Shown here: in pieces, positions 18,691 through 32,215 of the stretch | Position numbering within the stretch: the stretch's first letter is position 1 | Layout of the letters: each line of letters opens with the position of its first letter | NCBI GenBank assembly: GCA_035048495.1 | Contig: CM068542.1 | Span: 37,973,109-38,037,108 of the forward strand | Source of the DNA: Euptelea pleiosperma | Lineage: Eukaryota; Streptophyta; Magnoliopsida; Ranunculales; Eupteleaceae | Direction of reading: 5' to 3' | DNA length: 64,000 nucleotides | Notes under the pieces: model-generated | What the model was told of the DNA's origin: nothing | Databases searched by the model: none | The model's input: the letters and a program-made list of their open reading frames with translations, nothing else | Position numbers and translations under genes: made by a program

Positions 18691-19341
18691 TTTGCAGTTT
18701 AAGATTTGTTATCTTGGGTGAAGTCGAAGTTGATATGTTTGAGTACGGCAAAAACATGTGCAATGTGACAAGTTCGAGAATAATTAGATTTGTTATTCAA
18801 AATTCCCTTCTAAAATTCCGCCAAAACAAAACAAAAAAAAAGTTATAAATATGCAAATTTTCTTGAATAATTTGGAACACTTGACAAAAAATCACAAAAT
18901 TTTTCCGTCCAATTGAAAAGGTTTGCTGGCTAAACTATAAGTTTCTTAAAATATTAGAAAATATTTCGAACTTATCAACTAGAAGTGAACCCCATGTTTC
19001 AATCTGATCAACCAATCCAAATTGTGGGGCTATGTGAAATTTCAAAGATAACATGGGAGGTATGTCAAAATTTCCCTAATTTTAATTGATGGACAACCTG
19101 ATAATGGGGAGGTCCAATGGTGGGATGGTAGGCCAGCTTTCCTCAATTATATAGAGAAACTGGATAAGCTTTACTACAGGTTTGTTTTGTAATTCTCGGG
19201 AGTGCACAAATGATGGGTGGTTGTTGGGGTGCCAACCTCGTTGGGACGCCTTCAATCTCTGTGATGTGATCTATCCCCTTTGGTCATTTTGTTGTTTGTT
19301 GCTTCCCTTTTAATAAAATTTTCATTTAGCAAAAAAAAAAA
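18691..19341. other. Intergenic DNA, possible truncated LINE tail
   Basis: No gene. The last 200 bases or so (about 19120-19341) end in TTTAATAAAATTTTCATTTAGC plus a run of A, which looks like the 3' end of a 5'-truncated non-LTR retrotransposon on the plus strand. The MULE-like element at 19342 appears inserted in this A tail. Low confidence. Confidence 0.3.
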
Positions 19342-20157
19342 GGGAATTTTTGACATACCCCTCCATGTTATCTTTAAAATTTGACATACCCCCCACAATT
19401 TGAAAAAGCTGACATATCCCCTATGACTCGGTCCACTGTCATTTGACCAATGTTGACCTGAGTTGACTACCTAATTTTCTATTAAAGGACGAAAGTGCCC
19501 TTGTCTTCAACATTAGATCAAGGGTTTGGGTTTAAGCCAAAACCCATACCCCAAATCAAGCATGAAAAGAGGAGATTAAAATAAAAATTACCCCATGTTG
19601 GTAAACTTGAGATTTTTTTATTGGTTTTTTGATGAATTAAACAAATATTGAGAAGAAAAAACCCCAAAAAATAAATAAAACTCATGAATGAATGCAATTT
19701 TTTTTTATGGATTTTATTGTGAAATAAAATTTTGAAATTGAGAGAACCCATCTTTCCAAAATCCACGTCTCAAAAGCTTAAAATATAAATTGCTGTCTTA
19801 TTTTTCATTTTTGTTAATGAAAATTTTAAAAGTAAAATTGTATGTTTTGTGTTTTTTTTTTTAACCTTGGATTTTAAATTATTGCCGGAGTGATGGGCAG
19901 CCAACCCATTGAAATCTCTTGGCCGGCCGTCCACCACAGCCGTTTGATTTGGGGTTTGGGTTTTGGGTCAAACCCTTGTTCTAAGGTTGAAGACAAGGGC
20001 ATTTTTGTCATTTAATACAAAATTTGGTAGTCAACTCTGGTCAACACTGGTCGAATGACAGTGGACCAAGTCACAGGGGAGGAATGTCAGCTTTTTCAAA
20101 TTGTGGGGGGGTATGTCAAATTTTAAAGATAACGTGGGGGGGTGTGTCAAAAATTCT
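19342..20157. mobile_element. MULE-like element with ~190-bp inverted repeats
   Basis: 816 bp. Left and right ends are inverted repeats of about 190 bases (blocks GAATTTTTGACA, AAATTTGACATACCCCCC, GTCCACTGTCATT, TGCCCTTGTCTTCAAC) with roughly 85-90 percent identity by eye. Long TIRs suggest a Mutator-like family. Both flanks are A runs (11 and 9), compatible with a 9-bp duplication but not informative. No transposase inside. Confidence 0.7.
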
Positions 20158-20781
20158 AAAAAAAAACCTATTGACATAAAAGGGAAATGAATCAATGCCC
20201 TTGGTTAATACATGATCATGATCGCCCTCCATGAACCATGTTACAGTGGCCTAACTTTTAAAATAAACTTTTGATAGTCAGATATCCGGTGTTTGGAACC
20301 ATTGTTGCTATATATTTAATATGATACCCCTGCAAGTAACACAATAAATTCCAGGTCCATCTTACAGAACCAACAAGCAGCCTGATTGGTGATCTCTAGC
20401 CATTCTTTATGAGTACCCAAAGAAATACTTGAATCCATCAGCTAAGAAATCACCTCATGAAAAAGGCTCAAATCCGATGGGTACCATTACCCGAAATGAA
20501 ATGGATCACGCGATCCATAACTGAATAGGCCAAGACTTCGAACCATGCCCATAAGAATTACGGAGTTTGTTGATAGACAGATAGAGAGATAAGTACATTT
20601 AAAATTAGTTCTTTTTACTTAAGGGCATTATTGCAATTATGTCTCATTATTTATACCTTTACTATTTTACAGCCAAACGTTGACTCGTGTCCATGGCTTC
20701 ACTTGACGACTATAAAAATGGGACTCGTTTACTTCTTTATCCCGAAACAATTTCTTATTTTAATATTGTAATGGGTGCTAC
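20158..20781. other. Intergenic DNA without recognised feature
   Basis: No gene or repeat recognised apart from short words related to foldback family A near 20360-20480. Confidence 0.3.
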
Positions 20782-21146
20782 CATGGTTTTAAAAACGGCA
20801 GTTTAAACGGAAACACCCCAAGGCCGTTTTGTTAATACCCGTTTTGAAGCTTTGAATTTAAAGGCAGTTTTTTTCTCGTTTTAACGGCCGTTAAATTCTG
20901 AAAAATTTTGTGATAAAAACGGCCGTTAAATCCGTTAAAATCCATTATTTTTCCGTTAAATTCCTTTCTTTCGTATTTGAAATTTCAAAATTTGAATTTC
21001 AGTGCCTTTTTTTCATTTTTTCGTTAAATTCTGTTAAAATCCATTAAATTCCAGTTTTTCCATTTTTGCCCGTGGTCATTTTTTTCTGTTTTAACGGTAA
21101 CGCCCCCAGTACGTTGTGCTGTTAGAACGGCCTCCTTTAAACCTTG
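20782..21146. mobile_element. hAT-type MITE, 365 bp, 8-bp TSD
   Basis: Starts CATGGTTTTAAA and ends TTTAAACCTTG. Identical 8-bp flanks GGTGCTAC at 20774-20781 and 21147-21154. Interior rich in AACGG/CCGTT words. Family of 5332-5687. Confidence 0.85.
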
Positions 21147-22132
21147 GGTGCTACATGGTGACCTGTTGTTAGATGTTTTGTATGGAGTTTGTTGATAGAG
21201 AGAGAGGTAAATTCCTTTGAATGATGTTCTTGTTCCAAATCTTACAAAAAAATTATTATTAGTAAGTGATCACAACTCACACGTGACTTGAATTGTAGTG
21301 TATTGAATTTACTCTTGGTTTTCTGAGAGCATACAACATGAACGATATCGATACAAAGAACAAGCAATATAGCGATCAAACCTTTATGTGTTGAATGTAC
21401 CCGGGGCGGCTCTCCTTTCGTCTATTAGTAAGTTGAACACAAAGATAAGCGTTGATCGATGGCACCAACAACTTTCTCCATCCCCGTCAAAAGATAATAA
21501 GTTATGAAGAGAGTGATTCTTTAGTAAGCTCTAGTTGTTAGTTAAGTAAAAGTCGGCGTTTGCATTTTCTTTGAGTGATTCTCAATGTACTCAACCTTTA
21601 TTTAAAATACATTGTGATATTTGGAGACCAATCTCTATTTCCTCTACTTTTGGTTATTGCAATTATTTATTATTTTTGGTTGATTATAGCCGTTATTCTT
21701 GGATTTATCTATCTTCTTCATGCTCATTCTAAATTTTTTAGCTGCTTTATCAAATATCAAAAGCTTGTTGAAAATCTTTTGGATCGGAAAATAAAAATCC
21801 TTCAATGCGACACAGCCTAGGAGTTTCATAGCAATGCATTTAATGATCACCTCGCTATATGTACGTGTTAGGTCTCTTCTACAAAGACATTGACAGAAAG
21901 AGAATAATCTTGTTCTGTCGTTTTCAAGTCTTTCAAGTTCTTTCGTTTAAGAGAGGTGCTGCCACTATAAAGTTCATAAGAATTGAAAAACTTGGGGTAC
22001 TTCCTTCCTTCGGTTGAGCCGTTAAAATCTTGCTAGCAGGCATCTACATAACCTGTCAGCATCAAATAGTGCATGGGACGAATTTGCTTTATAAGGTGCA
22101 TAAGCTCTTTTTCCATTAACCGATAAGTTTTA
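21147..22132. other. Intergenic DNA, part of SCPL copy 3 3' flank
   Basis: No gene. The last part (from about 21990) aligns with the 3' flanks of copies 2 and 4. AT-rich frames near 21575-21850 have no recognisable protein. Confidence 0.4.
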
Positions 22133-22550
22133 GGGGGTGTTTGGATAGCCATTTTTCAAAAAATAATATTTATTTGAAAAAAATGACTTATCTGAAAATT
22201 TATTTTTCTTAAAAAGGTCGTTTGGATCATCATTAATGCAAAATGTCTTTATCTTCTATTAGTAGCCCACGACTGAAATATCTTTAATTTTTGGGAGGGG
22301 ACTTCTACCAAAAACTGTTTCTTTGTTTATTATATTCATTCAGCAAGCAAAATTAAAAAAAAAACGTTTTTCTTACTTGAAAAAACAGCTTTCAGCTAGT
22401 TTTTATAAAAGACTTTTTGGCTTAAAAATATATTTTTATTGAATAAATACTTTTTTAAAAATGGTCATCCAAACAATCTATTATTTTGGAAAAAGTCTTT
22501 TGTGGAAAAAAAACTTTTCCAAGTCTAAAAATGGTGATCCAAACACCCCC
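22133..22550. mobile_element. Tourist-like MITE copy 1, TTA target duplication
   Basis: 418 bp with GGGGGTGTTTGGAT / ATCCAAACACCCCC ends, flanked by TTA on both sides (22130-22132, 22551-22553), as in PIF/Harbinger elements. The 3' flank of SCPL copy 2 preserves the uninterrupted site (around 11780-11795), so this insertion came after the duplication. Sister copy at 51376-51805. Confidence 0.85.
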
Positions 22551-23319
22551 TTAATTTTACGTATTTTTGTTGTTACTTTAGAATTGGATATTGCTACTGG
22601 ATATATATTGCACTTTATTTATCTGTTTTATCTTTTGATTCATTTAATTGCTACTGTAACACAAATTAAACACTCTAAAATTCTAAATAACAGAAACTTT
22701 AATTAAACAACTTTTATTTTACTAGCCCACCTTTAATTAAACTATTACAAGAGAAAAGAAATTGGACCACTTTTCCTTTGCAAGTCGCGGTGCCCCTGAA
22801 CTAATCTAACTTACACCATGCTAGCAGTCAGATTTCTGACATCCTTAATCTCTAAGATGAAGGTGGAAGCTTTCCGTCTATGAAGGACGAGAAGAAGGTA
22901 AGAGCCCTAGCTGGTTGATAACTTGGAACAAAATGTCCAGCTCCTCTTATGGTCACAAATGTCAGATTTTGGTATCCAACGGCATACCCACCGACCTTTA
23001 TAAACAGCAAATGAATAGTTTAAAATGGTTATCAAGGTATGTACGTTAGAAATCATTAAAAGCTAATCAAATTGATGAAGATGCACAAGATGTTGGTGGT
23101 TCTAATTACCTCGCCTTCAGTGTACCAAGGGTACCATTGTGTCTTAACTGGTGTACCGAGGCTGTTAATGGCGTACCTACTGGTTGTTACAGGTAGTATA
23201 CCATCCGTGTCCCCGCTGCATGCACGTTGAATTGGTTAAGAATGTGAAATTCATGTCAATCTGATACAATATGACATACCAATTTTTTTTTATTTGATTG
23301 CTCTAGCCTTAGTGTAACT

Positions 23320-23544
23320 TTTTTTTTTTTAAGAAGAAAAGAAGTTTATTAATGAAGATAACGTGTTACAACCAATTAAGTTGAGTCTAGGAGGCAAAAC
23401 CCGGGAAGTAAGTAATAACTAGGTATATCACCTTCGGCCTAAGAGATCACTTATTCTGGAGCAGTTCTAGAACAGCCAAACTGAAAGACCAAAGAAACTC
23501 ATTTATACCCAATGAAAACCGAAGAGCCCAAGCACCTTGGCACG
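23320..23544 (-). mobile_element. 5'-truncated LINE (L1-type) tail with 15-bp TSD
   Basis: On the minus strand it ends in CTTCTTTTCTTCTT then an A run (T run 23320-23330 on plus). It is flanked by identical 15-bp copies of AGCCTTAGTGTAACT at 23305-23319 and 23545-23559. Poly-A tail plus long target duplication is diagnostic of target-primed reverse transcription. The 225-bp body is non-coding 3' sequence. It lies in intron 6 of SCPL copy 3 and is absent from the other copies. Confidence 0.85.
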
Positions 23545-24945
23545 AGCCTTAGTGTAACTCGTTATTTTTTATAATTGGTTTTCACTAGTATCTAAGATTT
23601 TCTTTTTCTATTAATGGCGTACCTATGACTTATATCTTTGCACCAAAGAATTTTTATTTACTGATTTACCTGCTTGTTCAAACAATAGTTAAGCTTCTTT
23701 GCTTCCAGTTGTAAATTTTAGACTCAAATTTGAGTGCATTTACTTAAACGAAATACTTCTTTGGATTGTTCTTGTTCAGGAATATCTCAAACAACTTACG
23801 TACCTATATATCCACACACTAATATCACTGGCCATGAGCTCTTGAATGATTGGCAAAATCGTTAATGGCGAGTCGTTCCAACTATTTATCTGGCTACTGT
23901 TTTGCACAAGAGAAAAAAATATTAGGGATTTTAAAGAAATTTCCCAAAATGTTATAAAATTGCTCAAGAGGAAATCATAGTACGTACGTGCAAGACTCCC
24001 ATGGATATGGAAGCGCAGTGACGTTCGCATGAAGAGCTTTTTGCACTTGGGGATGTTTAAATAAGAGTAGATGTAATCATCCGAGCAGGGATCGAATGCT
24101 GTAATCTGTTTCCAATCATGAAGCGGATATCAAATTAACGTGAGAAATAGCTAGAACAATGTTAAAATCGAGATGTATAGAAAGAATGAAGTTGATACAT
24201 ACAGAGGTGCTGTTTGAAGGGGAAGTGCATAAGGGGGCATAGATGTCATAGATGAAGATGTTGCCGATATCTACTTGGCTAAGATACCCTCTGCATACTT
24301 CCGATACAGTATATGGTGATGAAAAATTGCAGTTTAAGCTAATACCCTCGTTGATTTCGTCAGAAATGAGTGCATGCGACCAAAAGAAGTCGTACTTCCC
24401 CTTATAACGCGTTTCATAGTCGAGCAATCCATTACCTATCTGGAACATCACAATTCCCTTATGTTACGATTTCTCACATTTCATACGTACGTATATACGT
24501 GGTTCCATATATACTTAATTTATGAGTGCAATTGCATGGGGTCCAGCTGCAGCATGAGAGAATGTCATGTGTAATGTGTATATAATTTTGGAGGGAAATA
24601 TAAATATTGGAAGAATCAGAGCATGCAGAGTCAGCAATGTTATTAAACCCGACCCAACCCATCTGGTTGAACCGGCGACCTGCAGGCTGACTTGGACATG
24701 GGTTGAACCAGTGACTCGGGGTGGTCCTCCAAGCGGCGGGCAAAATATTCATGGGTCAGTGGGCCCCAAAGAGTTGCCATCGGGGATAGCCTAATCCAGA
24801 CCGGGATCCGGATCAGCCAAGACTTTGAACCATGTTTCTCGTAAAGTATATATATATATATATATATAAGGCCAAATTGCACCTTACCTGTCCAAAGAAA
24901 ATGAGACCTAGCCATACAGGTTTTATCTATAACGAGATTTCTTTA

Positions 24946-25263
<318 letters not shown>

Positions 25264-25654
25264 TTATAAATTGTTCCCCTTTGGCAAATGTTGGATAATT
25301 AAGTTTTATAAGAAATATAAAGACTCACCGTTGTTCCATGCGTAGTCATTTCGATATAGAGTTTCTCCATCACTCTTGACTCTAAATGGTCCTAGTTCCA
25401 TCATTGCTCCATTTCCAAATGAAGAACAGCCAGGTCCTGCCAATGATAATAACTCAAGTTTAGCAATAAACTAAAACTACTTCAGAAACAAAATAGGTCC
25501 ATGTCCATGTCCACGACAGTGAAGTTGATCATCGTCGTTGTCACCATCTTAATGATGTTTGTGACGATTCACAAGATGTTTTTCTGACTGTTAGATATTA
25601 TAATGAGGAAGGGTATATAAGGCCGCAAATATCACTACCATGATGATGCCTACC

Positions 25655-26010
25655 TTTGTTTCAAAATTCGAGTCGAATCAGAACTCGGCCGAGGTGACTT
25701 GACTTGGAGTTAGGAGCAGATTCCAGGCTACAAACTTGGTTTGTAGGTATTCAAGTCTGCCTCAGTAGACTCAGCCGATTCATCCTGAAACTTGCCGAGT
25801 CGACTTAACTTGCGAGTCAAAAAAAATTTTAATTTTCTTATTTTTAATGATGTTTTTCGTCCAAAATTATTTTTTCTTTATTTATTTATTTTTATTTATA
25901 TTAATAATTTAATAATAAGTTTATGACTGGATGAGTCAACAGCTTCTGAGTCATCAAGTCAACTCGATCGACAAACTTTCGAATCAAAATCAGAGGCTTT
26001 GGGTTATTAA
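25655..26010. mobile_element. ACTCG-rich repeat in SCPL copy 3 intron 1
   Basis: Homologous along its length to 7062-7425 in copy 1, with matching flanks on both sides (GATGATGCCTACC before; CATCATCTTGAAATATATAA after). It is therefore the same insertion inherited by duplication. Copy 2 lacks it. Confidence 0.65.
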
Positions 26011-26344
26011 AGACTGATTATAAGTATGTTGATCATCATCTTGAAATATATAACTAAACAGGACAACTTCAAGGGTATCCCCGAATATGGCCATGCGCAT
26101 GACAATGACCTAGATCTTGACAGTTTGACCCAAAAAAAAAAAACCAATAACATGATCATGAACCCCAACAAGTTGATGGTAGAAAGAACAAATAACACGA
26201 AAATGAAATCACACACAATAAAAAGATTTACATGGTTCCCTTGAAATCGAGGTACGTCCACGGACGCACACTGACTTCACTATACTCTGAGGCAAAAGAA
26301 ACACTCACAATTTAATAATAATTATCTCACGTGTATATATATAT

Positions 26345-26715
26345 ATATCAATGTTCTAAAACTCGGAACTCGTAACTCGGACTCGACTCGGAAGTCCATT
26401 GGGTCGAGTCACCTCAATGACTCAGCGAGTCATTAAATTAATAATTATATATTAAAAAATATAAAAATATTATTTATTAAAAAAATTAAAAAAATCATAA
26501 CATATAAGAAAATTACTAACAAACATTTAGAAATTAAGAAAAAAATTGAAGTTTAGAGTTGACTCGGCGTTTAAACGGTTGACTCGGCTGAATTTTGGAT
26601 CGACTTGGCTGAGTTTCCGAAGTCAACTCGGCTGGGCTACCAAATCCGAGTTTGTATGCAGAGTCAACTCAAATTACAATCGAGTCAAGTCAACTCGTCG
26701 AGTTTTAAAACATAG
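26345..26715. mobile_element. Second ACTCG-rich repeat in SCPL copy 3 intron 1
   Basis: Starts ATGTTCTAAAACTCGG and ends GAGTTTTAAAACAT, inverted ends of the same family, with an AT-rich centre. Not present in copies 1, 2 or 4. Confidence 0.6.
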
Positions 26716-27380
26716 ATATCTATTATACTTATTAATGGATGAATGGCCTTCTTGCATGCCTCACGCTAAATCCAATATCCCACAAAAGCCATCATTTTTG
26801 TTTCTTTTCTTGGTATATATAACCCCATTACAAAAGTAGGTTTTTCATAACTCTATGTAAAAGTACGAAAATGCCCTTTAAGGGAAAAAAATAAAAATAA
26901 AAATAAAAAACCTCCAGTACTGTATAGCAGTACCATCAGGGTCCACAAAACATAAGTGATGCATAAAAACGTGATGATCAACGTGTAGAGAAGCGTGTTA
27001 CCTCCATTAAGCCATAAGACGAGGGGATTTGTTGATGAGTTTTGAGGAGACTGAACAAAATAGTAGAAAAGTGCTCTTCCATTTTGAGCATCTACAGTCA
27101 CGTAACCTGAGTACTGATCGAAGTTCAGTCCATTAGGCTGCCCTGGTAAACTCTCGATCTTATCGGAATCCTTCAACCCATCTTGAGGGCCCACGTACAC
27201 AGGTGAATACTCCGTAGTCATAGAACTGATCTCCACCGTCGACATATCAACTACTCCCTCCTTCAACAATTCTTCCCTCATGAACTTACCTAATGGGTCG
27301 AATCCATTCCCTCCGTAACATTGAACAAAACCCGCAAGGCATGAGAGAAGAAGCGTCATGAAAAATGCTGCCTTCGTCAT

Positions 27381-27840
27381 GGCTACAGGGTTATTCAGAG
27401 CAACTGTGATTACTCTGTGACTTCATTTATAGATGGAAATGACGATTTGCTCAATGAAAGAAGTGTTTGTTCTATGCGGCAACCATACTTTTAAAAAGAC
27501 TTGTTGTTAGTATCGTTCAATGTCTATTCTTGTTGGCACACCTTAACGATCTCATCCATCGAAGGTATATATACATATATATATATATAAATTATTTTTA
27601 TTAAGATCACAGCTAATACAAACGGCAACTAGAACCTTACAATGTGTCTCTTTCCTTTGGTCTATTAATTACAGTATTACTCTCTCTCTCTCTCCCTTTA
27701 AACTGATAACAAAATATAATGGTAAATAATGAGAGGGTTAGTTAATTGGTCAAAGGGTATAAAGGCACCAGACCATGGTTGTGTTTGCTGGTTCGCTTGG
27801 TTTAGGTTTGCAGTTTAAGATTTGTGCATATCTTGGGTGA
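27381..27840 (-). promoter_or_regulatory. SCPL copy 3 promoter with TATA box
   Basis: TATAAATG at 27431-27424 on the minus strand, about 45 bases before the ATG. Homology to the copy 1 and 2 upstream blocks continues to about 27830. Confidence 0.6.
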
Positions 27841-29394
27841 ACTCGCAATTGATAAGTTTGATTACGGCAAAAAAATGTGGAATAATGGGAAAAGTTCGAG
27901 CATAATTTAGGTTTTTATTCAAAAATCCCTTTGTAAATTCGTCCAAAAAAACAAAAAATAAATTATAAATATGTAAATTTTCTCTAATAATTTGAAACAC
28001 TTGACCAACCCGAACCTAAAAAATCATACACTTTTCTGAACAATTGAAAGGTTTGGCTATATTAAGTTTCTTAAAATATTAACAAAAAATTCGAACTTAT
28101 TAGGTGAACCTTATTTGGTAGGTGTAGATTTTTTTTTTTTAACCTATACGGATATCCGGTTTTGGAAGTAGTTGTTAAATTCTCGATTAATTCACGGATT
28201 AATCACTTTTAGGTGGTAGCCGTATTATAGGGACGAACATATCTAAAAAATTGAATAAGTCACAATTTTATAGGGGTTCCTGAATAGAACACAAATACGA
28301 CTTTTTAGCGGTTAATTCAGTCGTTTTAATTGGATTCCAAAACAATGAAAAAAATAGATTATAGGAAAAAAAAAAAGAAAAAAAAAGCTTAATGGTCCCT
28401 ACAAAACCCTACCCCCTTTTGCTCTCGTCTCTCTCCCCCATCTGATCACCTCCCTAGCTCCTTATACAATCCACAATCCCCACCACACAGCTTCACTTTT
28501 AATTTTTGCAACTCTAGATAGTACTTTACAGCGTCATCGTCTCTCTCACTCTCTCTCTCTGTCTCTCTCCGTTGGGCGCATTCGACCACACCAAATTGAT
28601 CAAACATATAACTCTAGTGTCTTTCATAGTTCACACTTCACTTTTAATTTTTAATTTAAGTATAGTTTGTAGTCTCACACAAACTCAGATTAACCGTTTG
28701 TGTACTAGTGGAGTAAGTGGGGACTCGTCACAGTCCTAAATTTTAATCTCTTCTAAGTCCTACACACGTTTATATATTATTTTTCAAATTTTTAACATCG
28801 AATTTTTGGATGCATAAACGAATCAAACACGAATATATAGAGCTACGGACTTTTGCCATTCCTCAAATTTTTTATCATTTATTGATCTAATTTTCTAAGC
28901 TCAGAACCAAATTGTACTCAAACTTTTGCTGTATCGAACTTAACAACTAGGGTTAGAACCAGTGTTCTTATTTATAATATGATACCCTGTAACACAACAA
29001 ACCAGGTCCATCGTACAAAGCCAAAATTAGGCTGCCACGAGACCGACAACCTAAGTTTCAAAACACTAGAGAAAATTCATCCCAATGGGACATTTTCCTG
29101 TCAGGCTGTGGGCGCTACTTGGCACACTCTTTCATGCCCACTTACCCTTCCAATAGAGTGCAGGGGACGAGACTCTGCTTTAGCATAATGCGTGCCTAAG
29201 CTCTTTCTCCAGTAATCGATAAGTTCTTATTTTTAGCAGCCGTACTAATCAATTAAACTATTACAAGAAGAGAAATAGGATGACTTTTCCTGTGCAAGTC
29301 GCAGTGTCCTTGAACTAATCTAACTTACATGCTAAGCTTAAAATGGTTCTTTCTTAACCTTACTGGTCCAATTTCTGACTTCCTGTTTTAATCT
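27841..29394. other. Intergenic DNA between SCPL copies 3 and 4
   Basis: No gene recognised. CT-rich stretches occur at 28410-28570. From about 29100 it matches the 3' flank block of the SCPL unit (AAGCTCTTTCTCCAGTAATC and following). Confidence 0.4.
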
Positions 29395-31249
29395 CTAAGA
29401 TGAAGGTGGAAGCTTTCCGTCTAAGAAGGATGAGAAGAGGGTGAGAGCCCTAGCTGGCTGATAACTTGGAACTAAATGTCCAGCTCCTCTTACGGTCACA
29501 AATGTCAAGTTTTGGTATCCAACAGCGTACCCACCCACCTTCATAGACAGCAAAATCAGTAGTATATAAAGGGTTAGCAAAGTCTATTAAGAAATCATTA
29601 GGAAGCAATCATACTGATGACGATAAACAAGATGTTGGTGGATACCTCTTCTTGAGTGTACCAAGGGTACCATTGTGTCTTAACTGCTGTACGTAGGTTG
29701 TTAATGGCGTACCTACTGGTTGTTACTGGTAATCTACCATCCTTGTCCCCGCTGCATGCACATTGAATTGGTTAAGCTTCTTTACTTCCAGTTGTAAATT
29801 TTAGATCCAAATCTGAATGCATTTACTTAAGCAAAAAAAAATAATACTTTGGGTTGTTCAGCAATATCTCAAACAACTTACCTATATATCCACACACTAA
29901 TATCGCTGGCCATGAGTTCCTGAATAATTGGCAACATCGTTAATGGCGAATGTTTCCAATGACCACCTATCTGGTAGCTGTTTTGCACAAGCGAAAAATA
30001 TTATGGATTTTTAAGAAATTTCCTAAAATGTTATCAAATTTAAAATTTGCTCAAATAAGGAAATCATAGTGCCTGCAGGGCGCCCAGGGATATGGAAGCG
30101 CTGTGACATTCGCATGAAGAGCTTTTTGCACTTGGGGAATGTTCAAATAAGAGTAGATATATTCTTGCGAGCAGGGATCGAATGCTTTAATCTGTTTCCA
30201 TTCATGAAGGATAGGAAATTAATGTAATGGCAGAACAATTAAAATTGTTTTGTTTATATGGTTTCTTGAATTAATGTATATATATACAAAGAATGACGAA
30301 ATTGATACATACGAATGTGGTGTTTGAAGGGGACGTGCATAAGGGAGCGTAGATGTCATAGATGAAGATGTTGCCAGTGTCGGCTTGGTCGAGATACGCT
30401 GTGCATACTTCCGATATAGTATTTGGTGAAGAAAAATTGCAGTTTAAGCTAATACCCTCGCTGATTTCATCAGAAATGAGAGCATGCGTCCAAAAGTAGT
30501 CGTACCTCCCCTTATAACTCGTTTCAAAATCGATCAACCCATTACCTATCTGGAACATCACAATTCCCTTATGTTACTATTTCGCATACATGTTTTGTTT
30601 ATGATGGTACAGTTAAAAAAAATGGACAGACATAATGAAACGAGATTTCTTTAATCAGTTGAGAGATTTTACCGCGATTCCTCGTAGGTTAACGACGGTT
30701 TGATTAAAGTTCTTGTTATTTTTAAAGATCAAGTGGGCAAGTTGAGGAACATAATGCCCGGCATAGCTCTCTCCTGCTATAAAGAAATCCCTGGTCTTGT
30801 ATTCAGGGAACCTTTCCAACCAGTTAACCAAAAAAGTGTATGAATCTTCAGCAGTTCTCTTATCCCCACTTAAGTCGTAGTCGGACGGTCGTATTCGAAT
30901 AAGAAAATCCAACCCCAGCCGGTGATTCGAGGAAGATGATATTAGCCACTGTGTTAGAAAAATGCAGCTTCTATATCAAACTCTTTCCCTTTGCAAATGT
31001 TGGATAAGTTTAATAATAAGAAATATAAAGACTCACCGTTGTTCCATGCGGAGTCATTTCGGTATAGAGTTTGTCCATCACTCTTGACTCTAAATGGCCC
31101 TAATTCCATCATTGCTCCATATCCAAATGAAGAACAGCCAGGTCCTGTCAATGAAGAACATGATCATCATCATAATGAAAGTTTGTAGCGATTCACAAAA
31201 TGTTTTTTGACTGTCAGAAAATGTTTGTAGCATTCACAAAATGTTTTTT

Positions 31250-31600
31250 AGGCCTGTAAATTTGGCCCGCAGCCCGTCCTAGCCTGAGCCCGACAGGCCA
31301 AAGCCCGGCCTGTGACCCAGCTTGTTCCGATATGTTCCTTGGGCTGGAGCCATGTCTGCCCCCCTGAAGCCCGGGCCCATCTAGGAATCAGTCCGGACCA
31401 GCCCGAAAATGATCCGATTAGGCCTGAAAAATCTGACTTTTTTACCTTCTTTTTCATTTTTTTTAAATTCAAATTGGGCCCATCCCGGAATCAGTCCGGA
31501 CCGGCCCAAAAATGATCCGATTAGGCCCAAAAAATCTGACTTTTTTTTACCTTTTTTTCTTTTCTTTTGAATTCAAATTAGGCCCAGCCTGAAGCCCGCC
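31250..31600. repeat. GCCCG-rich repeat with ~109-bp internal duplication
   Basis: In intron 1 of SCPL copy 4. Two direct copies of a block running from AATCAGTCCGGACC through AAAATGATCCGATTAGG (about 31387-31448 and 31490-31556). A related GCCCG-rich piece lies at about 32100-32165. Unclassified. Confidence 0.6.
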
Positions 31601-32215
31601 CTCCTAAAGGCCTTAAACCAGCTCTTTTTTGGAACCCTTCTCAGCTTTTTTCCTTGATTTTTTTCCATCGATTTGGTCATCTACTATCATACCTACATGC
31701 TCATACTCTTTTTTTTCCAAACCATTGAGTATTGAAGGTGTTGTGAGGGTTTTTTCACACCTTAGTTACCGCCGGCGACGTTATTAAGTCCTATAGGACT
31801 TTCGGTTGGGCTCCAAACTTTCCCAACTTGACCTCAAACCTCCACAAATACCTTTTAATGGCTCTAGGATGCTTTTATTCATTCCTATGGTGTTGCTCCC
31901 TATCCATAATCTTATTTTTTTGATGTTCGGAGGTCTATATAGGTGTTCCTTACTCACCGGCTCTCATTAGGAATCTATTTTTTGCTCTTTGAAACTTTTT
32001 TTGGGTATTGTAAGTTTTGTTCTTGCCTCCTTCACCCCTTTGCTTCCTTGTTATGGCAAATCCACCTCCCTCAGGCACTCCAGGCTTGAGCTTAGGTGTT
32101 GGGATTTGGCCCAGCCCGTCCTGAACGGTAGACCAGGCCCGGCCCAAGGCCTATGCATGGTCTGCCTGTTAATTCACGTGTGAAAGGACCATAATATTGC
32201 AAGTACAATGCCAAC

